A stretch of DNA of 64,000 nt from Aerococcaceae bacterium zg-1292 (GCA_016126655.1 CP065955.1:1347001-1411000); one strand, 5' to 3'. Numbered from the stretch's first letter, positions 1 to 9,766 are shown. The notes: generated by a model not told the origin, from the sequence alone. Program-made: numbers and translations.

Positions 1-398
1 GCAGTTGTCCCATTACCTAAAATCACAATCCCAATACCTAATCCAATGAGAAAACCTGCAACTAATGGTGCAACTAACGTATTTTCTGGGACAAATGTCC
101 CGATATTTACATATTGTAAAAATAATGACATCGCGACAATGGATAGAAGGGTATAAATAATCGTTCGTTTTTCTAAATATGTCCACCCAACAATTAGCAA
201 AATGGTATTTGCAATAAAACTAACCACTGCATTATTCCAACCAAATACATAGAGAAAGAAAAGTGAAAATCCAGTAATACCTCCCTCACCCAATTGGTTT
301 GGTATCACTACAGCGTTAATAGCAATCGCAAAAATCAAATTACCTAACAGCACTAGTAGTATAGAAATCACAATTTCTCGTATTCTTTTGTTCTTCAT
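1..398 (-). CDS. YitT family (DUF161) membrane protein, N-terminal part
   Basis: The gene starts with ATG at 398 behind a good ribosome site (GGAGGCGGGTG) and runs off the left edge, so only about 132 N-terminal residues are present. The sequence begins MKNKRIREIVISILLVLLG and contains several hydrophobic helices with the loop VVIPNQLGEGGITG, which is typical of YitT/DUF161 integral membrane proteins of Bacillota. Their function is not established. It would be transcribed away from hemW's 3' end on the same strand, with a 121-base gap. The family call rests on the N-terminal loop and membrane pattern only. Confidence 0.75.
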   Translation of the reverse strand, partial: MKNKRIREIVISILLVLLGNLIFAIAINAVVIPNQLGEGGITGFSLFFLYVFGWNNAVVSFIANTILLIVGWTYLEKRTIIYTLLSIVAMSLFLQYVNIGTFVPENTLVAPLVAGFLIGLGIGIVILGNGTT

Positions 399-519
399 GA
401 CACCCGCCTCCTTTTTACGGCTCTAAGTTACTGAAACGGCTCTCCTCCAAAACGCTTTCCTGTGTGTGACACACGTCGATGATTTCCTCCAGTGCTCCAT
501 TTTAACACACACAAATATG

Positions 520-1671
520 TTATTTCATTGTTAATGTACCTAATAAATCGCGAAAAACGGTATCTGCTAAAAATAAACCTCTTGTCGTCAAACGAACATT
601 ATCCTCTTCGATTACAAGTAGCCCCAATGCTGTTTGCTCTTCAAAAAACGTTTGAAATAACGTTAACGCATTCTGATTAAAGCGCTGGTTAAAATCGGAT
701 AAACGAAAACCATTTGTGGTACGTAGCGCCAGGAATAAATACTCTTCCATTTGGTCAGCGACTGATAAAGGCAATTCATTAACAACTGGTTTTTGATTTG
801 CTTCTATCGCACGTAAAAAATGATGCACAGGTCCACTATTATAGTAGCGAACACCATCAACAAATCCATGTGCTCCGGCACCAAAACCGTAATACGGCAC
901 ATATTGCCAATATTTCAAATTATGGCGCGACTCAAACCCTGGTCGAGCAAAATTACTCACTTCATATTGTTCAATACCTGAGTCGTGCAAGCGACGAATG
1001 GCTAATTCAAACATATCCGCATCAACATCTTCTGATGGTAATAGCAACTTTCCTTCGCGTTGTAGTTGCTGAAACAAAGTCTGATTTTCAATAATGAGTG
1101 AATAGAGAGAATAATGCGGTAAGTCCAATGTTAGTGCTTTTGTCAAACTCTCATTAAAATCTTCCATCGTCTGCTCCGGTAATCGGAAAATAAGATCAAT
1201 ACTTAAATTCGTAATACCCGCTTCTCGTAACCACTCAATACTTTGATAGATATGCTTTTCACGGTGGTTGCGCCCAATTTTACGTAATAGGCGATCATTG
1301 AATGACTGCACACCCATACTCACCCGATTGACACCGAACTGAGCCAATAATTGGCATTTTTCAAATGTCAACTCACCCGGATTAATCTCAAATGTATACT
1401 CAGTCTTGTCATCATACGGTAAATAGTGTTGAATACTGGTTAATAACTGCGTCAATTCGTCAATATTTAAGCAACTCGGTGTCCCACCACCCACATAAAT
1501 CGTATCAAAACATTCTTGGTGATTTTGTAAATACATTGAAAATTCATGTTCCAAACCAGTTAAATAACGCCCAACCGGTTGTCCATCATAAAAATATTTA
1601 TTAAACGCACAGTAATGACATATTTTCTTACAAAATGGAATATGTATATAGGCTGCATTAACCGACTCCAT
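520..1671 (-). CDS. hemW: HemW-like radical SAM protein (heme chaperone family)
   Basis: Radical SAM protein of the oxygen-independent coproporphyrinogen oxidase superfamily. From the chosen start MESVNAAYIHIPFC, the 4Fe-4S cysteines are C14, C18 and C21 (CKKICHYCAF), followed by the SAM-binding YVGGGTPS. HemN proper has CxxxCxxCxC; here the last position is Phe, as in HemW, a heme-binding chaperone rather than the heme-synthesis enzyme. Length, about 383 residues, matches HemW. The open frame extends upstream to 1740, but that part lies inside ribF and does not look like the family N-terminus. The start overlaps the end of ribF by 14 bases, suggesting translational coupling in a truB-ribF-hemW transcript. 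Confidence 0.88.
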   Translation of the reverse strand: MESVNAAYIHIPFCKKICHYCAFNKYFYDGQPVGRYLTGLEHEFSMYLQNHQECFDTIYVGGGTPSCLNIDELTQLLTSIQHYLPYDDKTEYTFEINPGELTFEKCQLLAQFGVNRVSMGVQSFNDRLLRKIGRNHREKHIYQSIEWLREAGITNLSIDLIFRLPEQTMEDFNESLTKALTLDLPHYSLYSLIIENQTLFQQLQREGKLLLPSEDVDADMFELAIRRLHDSGIEQYEVSNFARPGFESRHNLKYWQYVPYYGFGAGAHGFVDGVRYYNSGPVHHFLRAIEANQKPVVNELPLSVADQMEEYLFLALRTTNGFRLSDFNQRFNQNALTLFQTFFEEQTALGLLVIEEDNVRLTTRGLFLADTVFRDLLGTLTMK

Positions 1672-2626
1672 TTTGTTCACCATAACCATTTCGTTCGAAA
1701 TATTCCCTCGTTTGTAATAAATCCGCATCAAGTTGGGCAACTAAGCCATCAATACCTGAAAACTTCATTTCATTTCGTAAATAAGATAACCACTCTACAC
1801 GGACATGATAACCATAAATATCACGGTCAAAATCTAAAATATATACTTCACAGGTTTTCCGTCGGTTTGCTTCAAACGTTATATTATAGCCTATCGATGC
1901 CATTCCTTGGTACCAAGTGCCATCGACAAATATTCTAACAACATAGACGCCAACACTCGGCAAAACTTCTTGTGGATTGATTTGTACATTAGCTGTCGGA
2001 TAGCCAATCGTACGACCACGCTTATCTCCATGCACTACTACACCAGAGGTCTGATAAGCATAACCTAACTCTCGATTAGCATTCTCAATATGATTTGTTT
2101 CAATTAACGTTTTGATATTACTAGAACCAACTTTTTGTTCATCCACAATCAACTCTGGCACTTCAATCACGTCAAAACGCTCTTTAGCATGTACGGGTAA
2201 TGTTTCCATATTGGCTAACGCTTTTTTACCATATGTATAATCAAAACCTGCTACCACAGCAATCGCATTTAATCCAACAATATAATCATCGACAAAGGAT
2301 TGGGGGGATTGCTTTCCAAAATCTAATGTATAATCCACTAAAAATAAATAATCAACAGCTAACGCTCTCAGCAATTCTAGTTTACGCTCTAACAAAGTTA
2401 AATATTGTACATCTTCTGCTTGTAAATTGCGGTACAAAATCTTTGGATGTTGATTAAAGGTCATAACAGCTAACGGCACACCGCGTTTTTGCGCTTCTTC
2501 TTTAGCGCGACGAATCACCGCTTGGTGCCCGCGATGAACACCATCAAAGAATCCCAATGCTAATACAATTTTTTGTTTCGGTATTTGTTCTTTATGATAT
2601 GGGTGCTGTAATCGAATGATTTCCAC
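1658..2626 (-). CDS. ribF: Bifunctional riboflavin kinase / FAD synthetase
   Basis: Converts riboflavin to FMN and FMN to FAD in the cytoplasm. The N-terminal adenylyltransferase domain shows GFFDGVHRGHQ near residue 25, and the C-terminal flavokinase domain shows GDKRGRTIGYPTANV. The start is uncertain: the frame is open to 2668, and ATG codons exist at 2668 and 2653 inside the end of truB. I prefer the GTG at 2626, which gives MEIIRLQHPY and has AGGGAT just upstream, ten bases after the truB stop. The truB-ribF order is common in Bacillota. The window also encodes the riboflavin transporter ribU under an FMN riboswitch, so flavin uptake and activation are both represented. Confidence 0.9.
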   Translation of the reverse strand: MEIIRLQHPYHKEQIPKQKIVLALGFFDGVHRGHQAVIRRAKEEAQKRGVPLAVMTFNQHPKILYRNLQAEDVQYLTLLERKLELLRALAVDYLFLVDYTLDFGKQSPQSFVDDYIVGLNAIAVVAGFDYTYGKKALANMETLPVHAKERFDVIEVPELIVDEQKVGSSNIKTLIETNHIENANRELGYAYQTSGVVVHGDKRGRTIGYPTANVQINPQEVLPSVGVYVVRIFVDGTWYQGMASIGYNITFEANRRKTCEVYILDFDRDIYGYHVRVEWLSYLRNEMKFSGIDGLVAQLDADLLQTREYFERNGYGEQNGVG

Positions 2627-2636
2627 TACATTATCC

Positions 2637-3569
2637 CTACTTTCTTTCTTCATTTTCTGATAATACAAACATTCTTAATGGTTTTATGAAGCCAGATCTT
2701 CCTGGATGCGGCTGATAAATCGCTTTAACCACATCCTTATAAAATACGGCAACTGGCTCTGTAACTATCTGTCCAAAATAATCCGCTGGTACCACACTTC
2801 CATTTTTTATAATGTCAAATTGAGCCATTGATAAATCAATACGCGGAAAATTAGATAATGCTGCTTCAATTGAATAGATATATTGGTCAATAGTCTGATT
2901 ATCAATCGCTAACGCTACTTGTTCGAGGGTTAGCGCCATTTGCGCATCAAAACCACCAGTAGCTTGTCGAATTAGTTGTGACATATGACTCGCATAACCT
3001 AATGCTTCACCTAAATCTACGGCTAAAGTCCGTACATACGTTCCTTTGCCACACACAACACGAAATTGCCACGATTGTAATTGAGTAGTCGCATCGTATT
3101 TCGGTTCGTTAATCCGTTCAAATGAATGGATGACTGCCTGACGTACTGGACGTTCGACCGTTTCACCTTGTCGTGCATACTCGTATAATCGCCGACCATT
3201 AACTTTGACAGCAGAATAATACGGTGGAATTTGTTGGATAATACCCACAAACGACTGCATCTTTTCATCAATCGTCCTCGTGTCAACAGGTGTTAAAACT
3301 GGTGTGTTTAAGACAACAGCTCCGCTGCTGTCCTCAGTCTCTGTCGAAAAACCTAGTGTAATTTCGCCAACGTATTCTTTTTGTCCGTCCATCAATAATT
3401 CAACAAGTTTCGTTGCTTCACCTAAACAAATTAATAACACACCTTCAACATCGGGATCTAATGTGCCAGTGTGTCCGATTCGTTTCATTTTTAATAATTT
3501 TCGCAGCTGGAAAACTACGTCGTGACTCGTCATCCCCTTTTCTTTCCAAATCGGCAATAAACCTCGCAT
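2637..3569 (-). CDS. truB: tRNA pseudouridine(55) synthase TruB
   Basis: Makes pseudouridine 55 in the T-loop of tRNAs. The chosen start gives MRGLLPIWKEKGMTSHD, the usual TruB opening, with the ribosome site GAGAGGG eight bases upstream; the frame extends to 3659 but the extra residues do not resemble the family. The catalytic aspartate is D38 in HTGTLDP, followed by VEGVL. A conserved PPYYSAVKVNGRRLYEYAR block and a C-terminal PUA-like tail are visible. Length about 310 residues is normal. It is the first gene of an apparent truB-ribF-hemW operon. Confidence 0.92.
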   Translation of the reverse strand: MRGLLPIWKEKGMTSHDVVFQLRKLLKMKRIGHTGTLDPDVEGVLLICLGEATKLVELLMDGQKEYVGEITLGFSTETEDSSGAVVLNTPVLTPVDTRTIDEKMQSFVGIIQQIPPYYSAVKVNGRRLYEYARQGETVERPVRQAVIHSFERINEPKYDATTQLQSWQFRVVCGKGTYVRTLAVDLGEALGYASHMSQLIRQATGGFDAQMALTLEQVALAIDNQTIDQYIYSIEAALSNFPRIDLSMAQFDIIKNGSVVPADYFGQIVTEPVAVFYKDVVKAIYQPHPGRSGFIKPLRMFVLSENEERK

Positions 3570-3723
3570 ACGATTCCCTCTCTCCATCTTTGGCCTTCTA
3601 TTTCCGCTAAAAAGCACAACGGAAATTCCCTTACAAATCAATATTATAACAAAAATCACTTGAAGTAACTAGCATTTTAATAGGATGAGATTCTTTTCGT
3701 TCCAGCTTTCATCCTTCTGTTTT

Positions 3724-3879
3724 TTATTGATGGAGACATTCTTGTTCATACTGTTTTAATGCATATTCCATTAAAAATTTGGTTAATTCTTCAAAAAATA
3801 GTTTAAGCATTGCTTCAAAACTAAATAATGCCTCACTTCTCTTTAAAATCGATAGACTTTGTGTTATAATTGTTTGCAT
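3724..3879 (-). pseudogene. Possible remnant of an ISLre2/UPF0236-type transposase N-terminus
   Basis: A 51-codon frame begins MQTIITQSLSILKRSE and continues with an FFEELTKFLMEYALKQYEQE segment before a stop. The acidic, helical FEE..L..LL.EYA...YEQE pattern resembles the first 50 residues of UPF0236/ISLre2 transposases, but the rest of the protein is missing. The start codon directly abuts an inverted repeat (3880-3930), the usual arrangement at the end of such elements. I see no matching right end, so this would be a decayed end fragment. The assignment is by recalled pattern only and could be a chance small ORF. Confidence 0.4.
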
Positions 3880-3930
3880 AGAGAACCTCTTCTTTCTTAT
3901 GGTCTGATAACTTTAAGAATTAGGTTCTCT
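3880..3930. repeat. Inverted repeat AGAGAACCT / AGGTTCTCT
   Basis: Nine-base perfect arms at 3880-3888 and 3922-3930 flank a 33-base loop. Read on the minus strand, the 3' arm covers the region immediately before the ATG at 3879, so the hairpin would sequester the ribosome site of the small frame. That is a known way of silencing transposase genes reached by read-through. It supports, but does not prove, an IS remnant. The rest of 3570-4140 holds no other gene that I can support. Confidence 0.45.
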
Positions 3931-4094
3931 TCTTTTTTTGCAAGAGATTTATTTAATTTGAGTATTTTCGAGTACTATTTTACACATAGAATAGGATGCC
4001 TACAGACACTAATGTTTAACTCTATGTAAATGATGTTGGTGACCCTTTATTAACCGATAGAAAAAATGATACCGCCATCAATATTGCCCACACA

Positions 4095-4128
4095 AAAATA
4101 GCTAGCTATACAACATCTAGTATAGCTA
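4095..4128 (-). terminator. Intrinsic terminator after parC
   Basis: Arms TAGCTATAC (4103-4111) and GTATAGCTA (4120-4128) form a perfect 9-bp hairpin. On the minus strand it is followed by a T-rich tract (rc of 4095-4100). It lies 13 bases beyond the parC stop. Confidence 0.75.
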
Positions 4129-4140
4129 ACTACATAAAAA

Positions 4141-6618
4141 TTATTCTTCATCCAACATTTTCAAACGTGCTGGGTATAGACTAATCACTTGCCCCAAAGG
4201 AGTTACGTCCTGAATAGCTGAACCATTTGATAGACGATCACTAATTGGTGTATCAAATGCTTTTACTTCAAGTGTTTTTCCGGTATCACCTAAAATAATA
4301 ATCGGAATATTTCCTTTATTCAGAGCAATTACTTGTATAAAGCGATGCGGATTAGCTTTTAATTCTTTTAACAATAAATGACCGCGACTGCTACGATTGG
4401 ATACTTTCGATATTACATCCACATAAAATCGTTTCAAATGTGCACGTTGAGTCAATGCTAATAACTGTGGACGTTCAATGGCTGTATCAACCAATAATGA
4501 CGCAATCACAACATCATCATCTTTTAGCTTAATCGCCACGACCCCTTGCGCCTTTGTGCCACTCACTGGCACTTCACTTAAATCATAGCGCACACCATAA
4601 CTGCGCTCAGTAATCACAATCACTTCATAGGTCATACCAGGTTTCGCCTTGGTTACCGCTATCACAGCATCTTGTTTATCTTTCAACTTCATTGCTGTCG
4701 CTGTTTTCGTTTTATAACTACGGTAAGTAGTGAATTGATCTAAGGTCGTTTGTTTAATCATACCTTTCCGCGTCGTCATCACTAAAGTCGGATTATTATC
4801 GCCTGATAAGGTTGACGGATCCATGACCGATTTAAAGGCTGCAATTAACTGTTCACCGTCTTCCAATCGATAATTCGTCGACAAATGCATTCCCATATCT
4901 TTCCAACGAATATCTGGTAATTCATGTACCGGTAAATGAATATAATTACCCTTATTCGTGACTAAAACAATCGCATCATGCGTACTCATTTCTTGGACAA
5001 AGATTGGGTAATCTAATTCACGACTACCTAAATCTTGGGCATCCGACGCAGTAAACGAACGAACACTTGTTCGCTTGATATATCCTTCTTTTGTAACTGA
5101 TACATACACCTGTTCATCCGGAATCAACACACTCGTTTCAACCGTAATCTCTTCAACTTCGGCTTGCACGCGCGTTCGGCGCGGTGATTGATACCGTTTT
5201 TTTATATCTTTCAACTCATTCGCTAACACTTTTTTCAATGTATCTTCATTATTCAAAATATTTTGATACATTAAAATACGTTCATTCAACTCCAATTTTT
5301 CATTTTGCAAAGCTTCAATATCCGTATTAGTTAAACGATACAATTGTAAATTCACAATTGACTCTGATTGTTCTGGTGAAAATTCAAATTCACGTTCCAG
5401 ATTGCGTTTTGCGTCAGCTTTATTTTCACTCGCACGAATCAATGCAATCACTTCATCTAGGATGGAGACAACACGTATCAAACCATCAACAATATGTAGA
5501 CGCTTCTTATCTGCTGCTAGCATATGTTCCGTACGTTTTGTCAACACTTCTTTTTGATGCTCTAAATATGCTTCTAACATTTGCATCAAGCCCACTACCA
5601 TTGGACGTCGTTCATGAATCGCCACCATATTAAAATGATAGTTCACTTGCAAATCAGTATTTTTCAACAGATATTGTAAAATACCTTCGGCATTAACTTC
5701 ACGTTTTAATTCGATGACGACACGTACACCATTACGGTCACTCTCGTCACGAACATCTGCAATTCCTTCAATTTTACGTTGAATACGAATATCATCTAAA
5801 CGCTGAATTAATTTCGCTTTATTGACTTCATACGGTATTTCGTGAATCACAATTTGTTGCTTATTACCTTTTAATTGCTCAATTTCTGTAACAGAACGAA
5901 CTATAATTTTGCCTTGGCCTGTTTCGTACGCTTTACGAATTTGTTCAGCACCTTGAATAATCGCTCCGGTTGGGAAATCAGGCGCTTGAATAAACTGTAA
6001 GATATCATTGAGTTGGTAACGCTTATGCGTCAGCATATACACTAATGCATCTATCACTTCCGCTAAATTATGCGGTGGAATTTCTGTCGCATAACCTGCA
6101 GAAATTCCTGTTGCACCATTCACTAGTAAATTCGGAATCCGTGCCGGTAACACCGTCGGTTCTTCTAATGTATCATCAAAGTTTAATAGGTAATCGACGG
6201 TTTGATGTTGGATATCGCGAAGTAATTCATCCGCAATCGGCGACAAACGTGCCTCTGTATAACGCATTGCAGCCGCTGGATCACCGTCCATACTCCCATT
6301 ATTTCCGTGCATATCAATTAATGTTTCGCGCAATTTCCAATCTTGACTCATCCGCACCATCGCTTCATACACAGAAGAATCCCCATGCGGATGATAATTA
6401 CCAATAACATTCCCCACTGTTTTCGCTGATTTACGATACGGATTAGCTGCAGTATTGCGATCCATATACATAGCATATAAAATACGTCGCTGTACCGGTT
6501 TTAAACCATCACGAATGTCAGGTAAGGCACGGTCTTGAATAATATATTTGGAGTAACGTCCAAAACGGTCTCCAATGACGTTGGCAAAATTGAGTTCTTG
6601 AATATTTTCTTCAACCAT
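4141..6618 (-). CDS. parC: DNA topoisomerase IV subunit A
   Basis: Breakage-reunion subunit of topoisomerase IV, which decatenates replicated chromosomes with ParE. The 825-residue length suits ParC. The catalytic tyrosine is Y120 in AAAMRYTEARLS. The quinolone-resistance region reads HPHGDSSVYEAMV with S81 and E85, the residues usually mutated in resistance, so it looks wild type. The neighbouring parE and the NYHPHGDSS context favour ParC over GyrA. It is encoded after parE on the same strand but separated by 399 bases of hairpin-rich DNA, unusual for this gene pair. Confidence 0.95.
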   Translation of the reverse strand: MVEENIQELNFANVIGDRFGRYSKYIIQDRALPDIRDGLKPVQRRILYAMYMDRNTAANPYRKSAKTVGNVIGNYHPHGDSSVYEAMVRMSQDWKLRETLIDMHGNNGSMDGDPAAAMRYTEARLSPIADELLRDIQHQTVDYLLNFDDTLEEPTVLPARIPNLLVNGATGISAGYATEIPPHNLAEVIDALVYMLTHKRYQLNDILQFIQAPDFPTGAIIQGAEQIRKAYETGQGKIIVRSVTEIEQLKGNKQQIVIHEIPYEVNKAKLIQRLDDIRIQRKIEGIADVRDESDRNGVRVVIELKREVNAEGILQYLLKNTDLQVNYHFNMVAIHERRPMVVGLMQMLEAYLEHQKEVLTKRTEHMLAADKKRLHIVDGLIRVVSILDEVIALIRASENKADAKRNLEREFEFSPEQSESIVNLQLYRLTNTDIEALQNEKLELNERILMYQNILNNEDTLKKVLANELKDIKKRYQSPRRTRVQAEVEEITVETSVLIPDEQVYVSVTKEGYIKRTSVRSFTASDAQDLGSRELDYPIFVQEMSTHDAIVLVTNKGNYIHLPVHELPDIRWKDMGMHLSTNYRLEDGEQLIAAFKSVMDPSTLSGDNNPTLVMTTRKGMIKQTTLDQFTTYRSYKTKTATAMKLKDKQDAVIAVTKAKPGMTYEVIVITERSYGVRYDLSEVPVSGTKAQGVVAIKLKDDDVVIASLLVDTAIERPQLLALTQRAHLKRFYVDVISKVSNRSSRGHLLLKELKANPHRFIQVIALNKGNIPIIILGDTGKTLEVKAFDTPISDRLSNGSAIQDVTPLGQVISLYPARLKMLDEE

Positions 6619-6758
6619 GTCATGCTCCTCATTCTAAGTCCAATGAACGAAAATATTACTACTTCAACCGTTATCTTTTTACATTTCACGCAAGTTAACT
6701 GTTAAAGTAAGTTATTTTTATGTTCATCATCACACTCTTTTTTATTTACTTGAGATAA

Positions 6759-6835
6759 AGCGACTCTGCTGTAAAACGCTAAAAGTTCTCAGCGTTTTCG
6801 CCTCCTGCGCAACAGTATTTTTAGTCACAGTCGCT
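6759..6835. repeat. Long interrupted palindrome in the parE-parC gap
   Basis: Three nested arm pairs are visible: AGCGACT (6759-6765) with AGTCGCT (6829-6835), CTGT with ACAG, and AAACGCT with AGCGTTT near the apex. The whole makes a hairpin of about 77 bases. It lies upstream of the parC start on the sense strand. Its layout is like the leader hairpin repeats elsewhere in this window, though the sequence differs. There is no T-run marking it as a simple terminator. Confidence 0.6.
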
Positions 6836-6847
6836 CCTCAGATTCTG

Positions 6848-6920
6848 TTTGTTCGGATTGGCTTCGTATCCACTTTAAAAGTCAAAACCATGCGATACTT
6901 GCACACACCCTCACTCACAC
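6848..6920 (-). repeat. Degraded copy of the leader hairpin repeat
   Basis: Reading the plus strand, TGTTCGGATTGGCTTCG, then TATCCACTT, then CACACACCCTCACTCACAC follow the order of the conserved blocks in better copies (GGTTCGCTTGGGTTGACTTG, CATCCACTTCGC, GTACACCCGCGCTCTCAC). The middle and the distal stem arm are missing. I infer decay from a full copy. The rest of the 6619-7017 gap shows no gene. Confidence 0.4.
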
Positions 6921-7017
6921 GATAATTTATTTCTTTTAATTGATGAATTGACATCTTCTTATTCTCACATTCCTTCTAAAAAGAAAGTGATAACTTTATA
7001 ATCTATTTACGCATCAC

Positions 7018-9063
7018 CTAAAACAATTCCATTTGTTCTACTGCTTCCTCTTCTATCGCTTGACTGTGTTGCGAAACAAGTTTTTCGTGTTCATCATTGG
7101 AAGTCGTATGATGCTCATTTAATAGTGTATCTTCCGTATCCATTGTAAATTGAACATTTTTTTCAATCCACTTACGTCGAGGTTCAACTTTATTTCCCAT
7201 CAAAGTCGTCACACGTCGCTCCACTTGCGCCGCATCATCAATCGTTACACGAATAAGTATCCGTGTTTCTGGATTCATCGTTGTCTCCCACAACTGGTCA
7301 GCGTTCATCTCACCAAGACCCTTGTACCGTTGTAACATATAGCCTTTTCCAACTTTTTTAATCGCAGCATCCAATTCTTCATCAGTCCATGCGTATTCGA
7401 CGACTTGTTTTTTTCCTGAACCACGAGACACTTTAAACAATGGGGGCATCGCTAAATAAACTTTGCCCGCTTCTAACAATGGCTTCATATATCGATAGAA
7501 AAAGGTTAATAATAACACTTGAATATGTGCCCCATCAGTATCCGCATCCGTCATAATAATTACTTTATCGTAATTGACCGACTCGATATCAAAGTCTGCC
7601 CCAACACCAGCACCAATCGTGTAAATCATCGTATTAATTTCTTCGTTTTTCATAATATCTTGCATGGATGCTTTTTCAGTGTTGATAACTTTACCACGCA
7701 ATGGCAATATTGCTTGATATTGACGGTCACGACCTAACTTGGCAGACCCCCCAGCAGAATCACCCTCGACTAAGTACAATTCATTTTTACTCGCATCTTT
7801 TGACTGAGCTTTGGTCAACTTACCCGAGATTAACTTTTCTTGAGCTGATTTTTTTGTACCTGTTCGAGCAGCGTCCCTCGCTTTACGAGCTAGCTCGCGC
7901 GTTTCTCGCGCACGAATCGCTTTTCGCAAAATCATTTGACTGAAATTACCATTTTCATTTAAAAAGGCAGCTAATCGTTCAACCACTAAGTTTTCAACTA
8001 AAGCACGTGCTTTGGGTGTGCCTAATTTTTCTTTTGTCTGCCCTTCAAATTGTAAATATTGCTCCGGAATACGTAACGAAATAACAGCTGTTAACCCTTC
8101 ACGCACATCACTACCTTCAAGATTTTTATCTTTTTCTTTAATCAATCCGACACGACGTCCATATTCATTGAATGCTTTCGTAATCCCTGTTTTCATCCCC
8201 ACTTCATGGGTACCACCAGACGCTGTCCGTACGTTGTTAGCAAAGGATAAAATCGTCTCAGAGTAGCCGTCGTTATACTGCATTGCAAAATCTACTTCAA
8301 ATTCCTCACTAGTAGCAGAAAAACTAAAAGTATCACCTAATAAGTCTTTTTCTTCATTTAAATATTGGATGAAATCTTCTAAACCACGCTCATAATGAAA
8401 GACTTCATGGTAGTCGTGTCGCATATCAGTAATTTCTATAGTCAATCCTTTTAATAAAAAGGCAGATTCACGTAACCGGTCGGCAATCACTTCAGAATTA
8501 ATTTGTGCATTACCAAAAATGGTTTTATCTGGCATAAAATGAACGGTTGTCCCATGACCCGTTTTCGTTGCAGCCTTACTCTTTTTCAATTTGGTCACTG
8601 GCTTGCCACCATCTTCAAAACGCATCTGATAATGACTACTGTCACGGGTTACCTCAACTGTCAACCAACTGGATAAGGCATTCACTACGCTAGCACCTAC
8701 CCCATGTAAACCACCGGATGACTTATAACCACCTTGACCGAATTTACCTCCAGCATGTAAAACCGTAAAAATAACTTGGATGGTAGGTACACCTGTCGCG
8801 TGTTGACCAACCGGCATCCCACGTCCATTATCTTGAACACGTACACTACCATCTGCTTCGATGGTTACAGAAATATAATCAGCAAAACCCGATAGAGCTT
8901 CATCGACTGAGTTATCAACAATTTCATAGATGAGATGATGAAGTCCTCGTTGGTCTGTTGAACCGATATACATCCCTGGACGTTTACGGACTGCATCCAG
9001 ACCTTCTAATATTTGAATAGCATCATCATTATATTGCATCGGTGTCGTCTGCTTATTTGACAT
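7018..9063 (-). CDS. parE: DNA topoisomerase IV subunit B
   Basis: ATPase subunit of topoisomerase IV. GHKL-fold motifs are present in order: EIVDNSVDEA near residue 47, DNGRGMP near 80 and GLHGVGASVVNALS near 115. The TOPRIM part has YLVEGDSAGGSAK and MTDADTDGAH. PLRGKVINTEKA marks the ParE/GyrB family. Length is 681 residues. The start is MSNKQTTPMQYND with GAGGTG upstream. It is followed by parC on the same strand, and plsY lies divergently some 700 bases away, the arrangement commonly seen in Lactobacillales. Confidence 0.95.
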   Translation of the reverse strand: MSNKQTTPMQYNDDAIQILEGLDAVRKRPGMYIGSTDQRGLHHLIYEIVDNSVDEALSGFADYISVTIEADGSVRVQDNGRGMPVGQHATGVPTIQVIFTVLHAGGKFGQGGYKSSGGLHGVGASVVNALSSWLTVEVTRDSSHYQMRFEDGGKPVTKLKKSKAATKTGHGTTVHFMPDKTIFGNAQINSEVIADRLRESAFLLKGLTIEITDMRHDYHEVFHYERGLEDFIQYLNEEKDLLGDTFSFSATSEEFEVDFAMQYNDGYSETILSFANNVRTASGGTHEVGMKTGITKAFNEYGRRVGLIKEKDKNLEGSDVREGLTAVISLRIPEQYLQFEGQTKEKLGTPKARALVENLVVERLAAFLNENGNFSQMILRKAIRARETRELARKARDAARTGTKKSAQEKLISGKLTKAQSKDASKNELYLVEGDSAGGSAKLGRDRQYQAILPLRGKVINTEKASMQDIMKNEEINTMIYTIGAGVGADFDIESVNYDKVIIMTDADTDGAHIQVLLLTFFYRYMKPLLEAGKVYLAMPPLFKVSRGSGKKQVVEYAWTDEELDAAIKKVGKGYMLQRYKGLGEMNADQLWETTMNPETRILIRVTIDDAAQVERRVTTLMGNKVEPRRKWIEKNVQFTMDTEDTLLNEHHTTSNDEHEKLVSQHSQAIEEEAVEQMELF

Positions 9064-9191
9064 TATTTCACCTCTTTTATTTACTCTAACTCATATATCA
9101 TATCAAAAATAGATTGTGTGTTTCAAATAGTATTTCAATCAAAAGCACCTTTTTTCATCTTAATTTGACTGAATCTACGATTCACCTGTGA

Positions 9192-9521
9192 CTATTCTCT
9201 AATATATTCACGGTCAAGTGAATCATTTGTCCCGTCACGAACAAAACGTTCCACCACCATTTTCAAATCATATTTATCTCTTAAATCAATAATTTGTTGC
9301 ATCGTTTCCGATTGATGGTGCAAGTCAAGAGCATGTTGATTGTCCCACGCATCCACTAATAAAATCGTCTCAGGATTTTCAAGCGATGAAAAATATTGAT
9401 AACCCAAATTGCCAGGTTTACTACGAATTGTCTCTACAATACCTGTTTCTAACATTTCTTCAGCAAATTTACGTGCTAAACCATTATTGCCTGTATAATA
9501 AATATTAATATGTATTGTCAA
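9192..9521 (-). CDS. Antibiotic biosynthesis monooxygenase (ABM) domain protein
   Basis: A 109-residue single-domain protein of the dimeric alpha/beta-barrel superfamily. It opens TIHINIYYTGNNGLARKFAEEM and contains PGNLGYQYFSSLENPETILLVDAWDN, matching ABM-domain quinol-oxidase-like enzymes; LVDAWDNQHALDLHHQS is the usual second half. The substrate is unknown. Translation appears to start at a TTG (9521) because GAGGG sits upstream at the right distance and no ATG is available. It is a single gene between parE and the divergent plsY. Confidence 0.75.
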   Translation of the reverse strand: MTIHINIYYTGNNGLARKFAEEMLETGIVETIRSKPGNLGYQYFSSLENPETILLVDAWDNQHALDLHHQSETMQQIIDLRDKYDLKMVVERFVRDGTNDSLDREYIRE

Positions 9522-9766
9522 ATTAATCCCTCACTTTACGCTTATTCAATCGAGTAATGATAACATTTACTTGTCGCAATCTCGGATGCATATCTACTCC
9601 ATTCATCCGATTTAAAACTTCGTCACCTATTCTTTGGTGATATCTGTGCTTCTTGCCTAAGCTTAATCATCCACGTAATGATTGTCAACCATTAACAAAA
9701 AACTCTACCGATTTAGAGTGATTCGTGATACACTTGATACAAATCGCAATCATTTTGGAGGTTACT

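Noticed and set aside
5358-5633. Plus-strand frame inside parC
   Set aside because: Antisense to a clear parC coding region, with no ribosome site.
6600-6618. Quinolone-resistance mutation in parC
   Set aside because: The key residues S81 and E85 have the usual susceptible-type identities.
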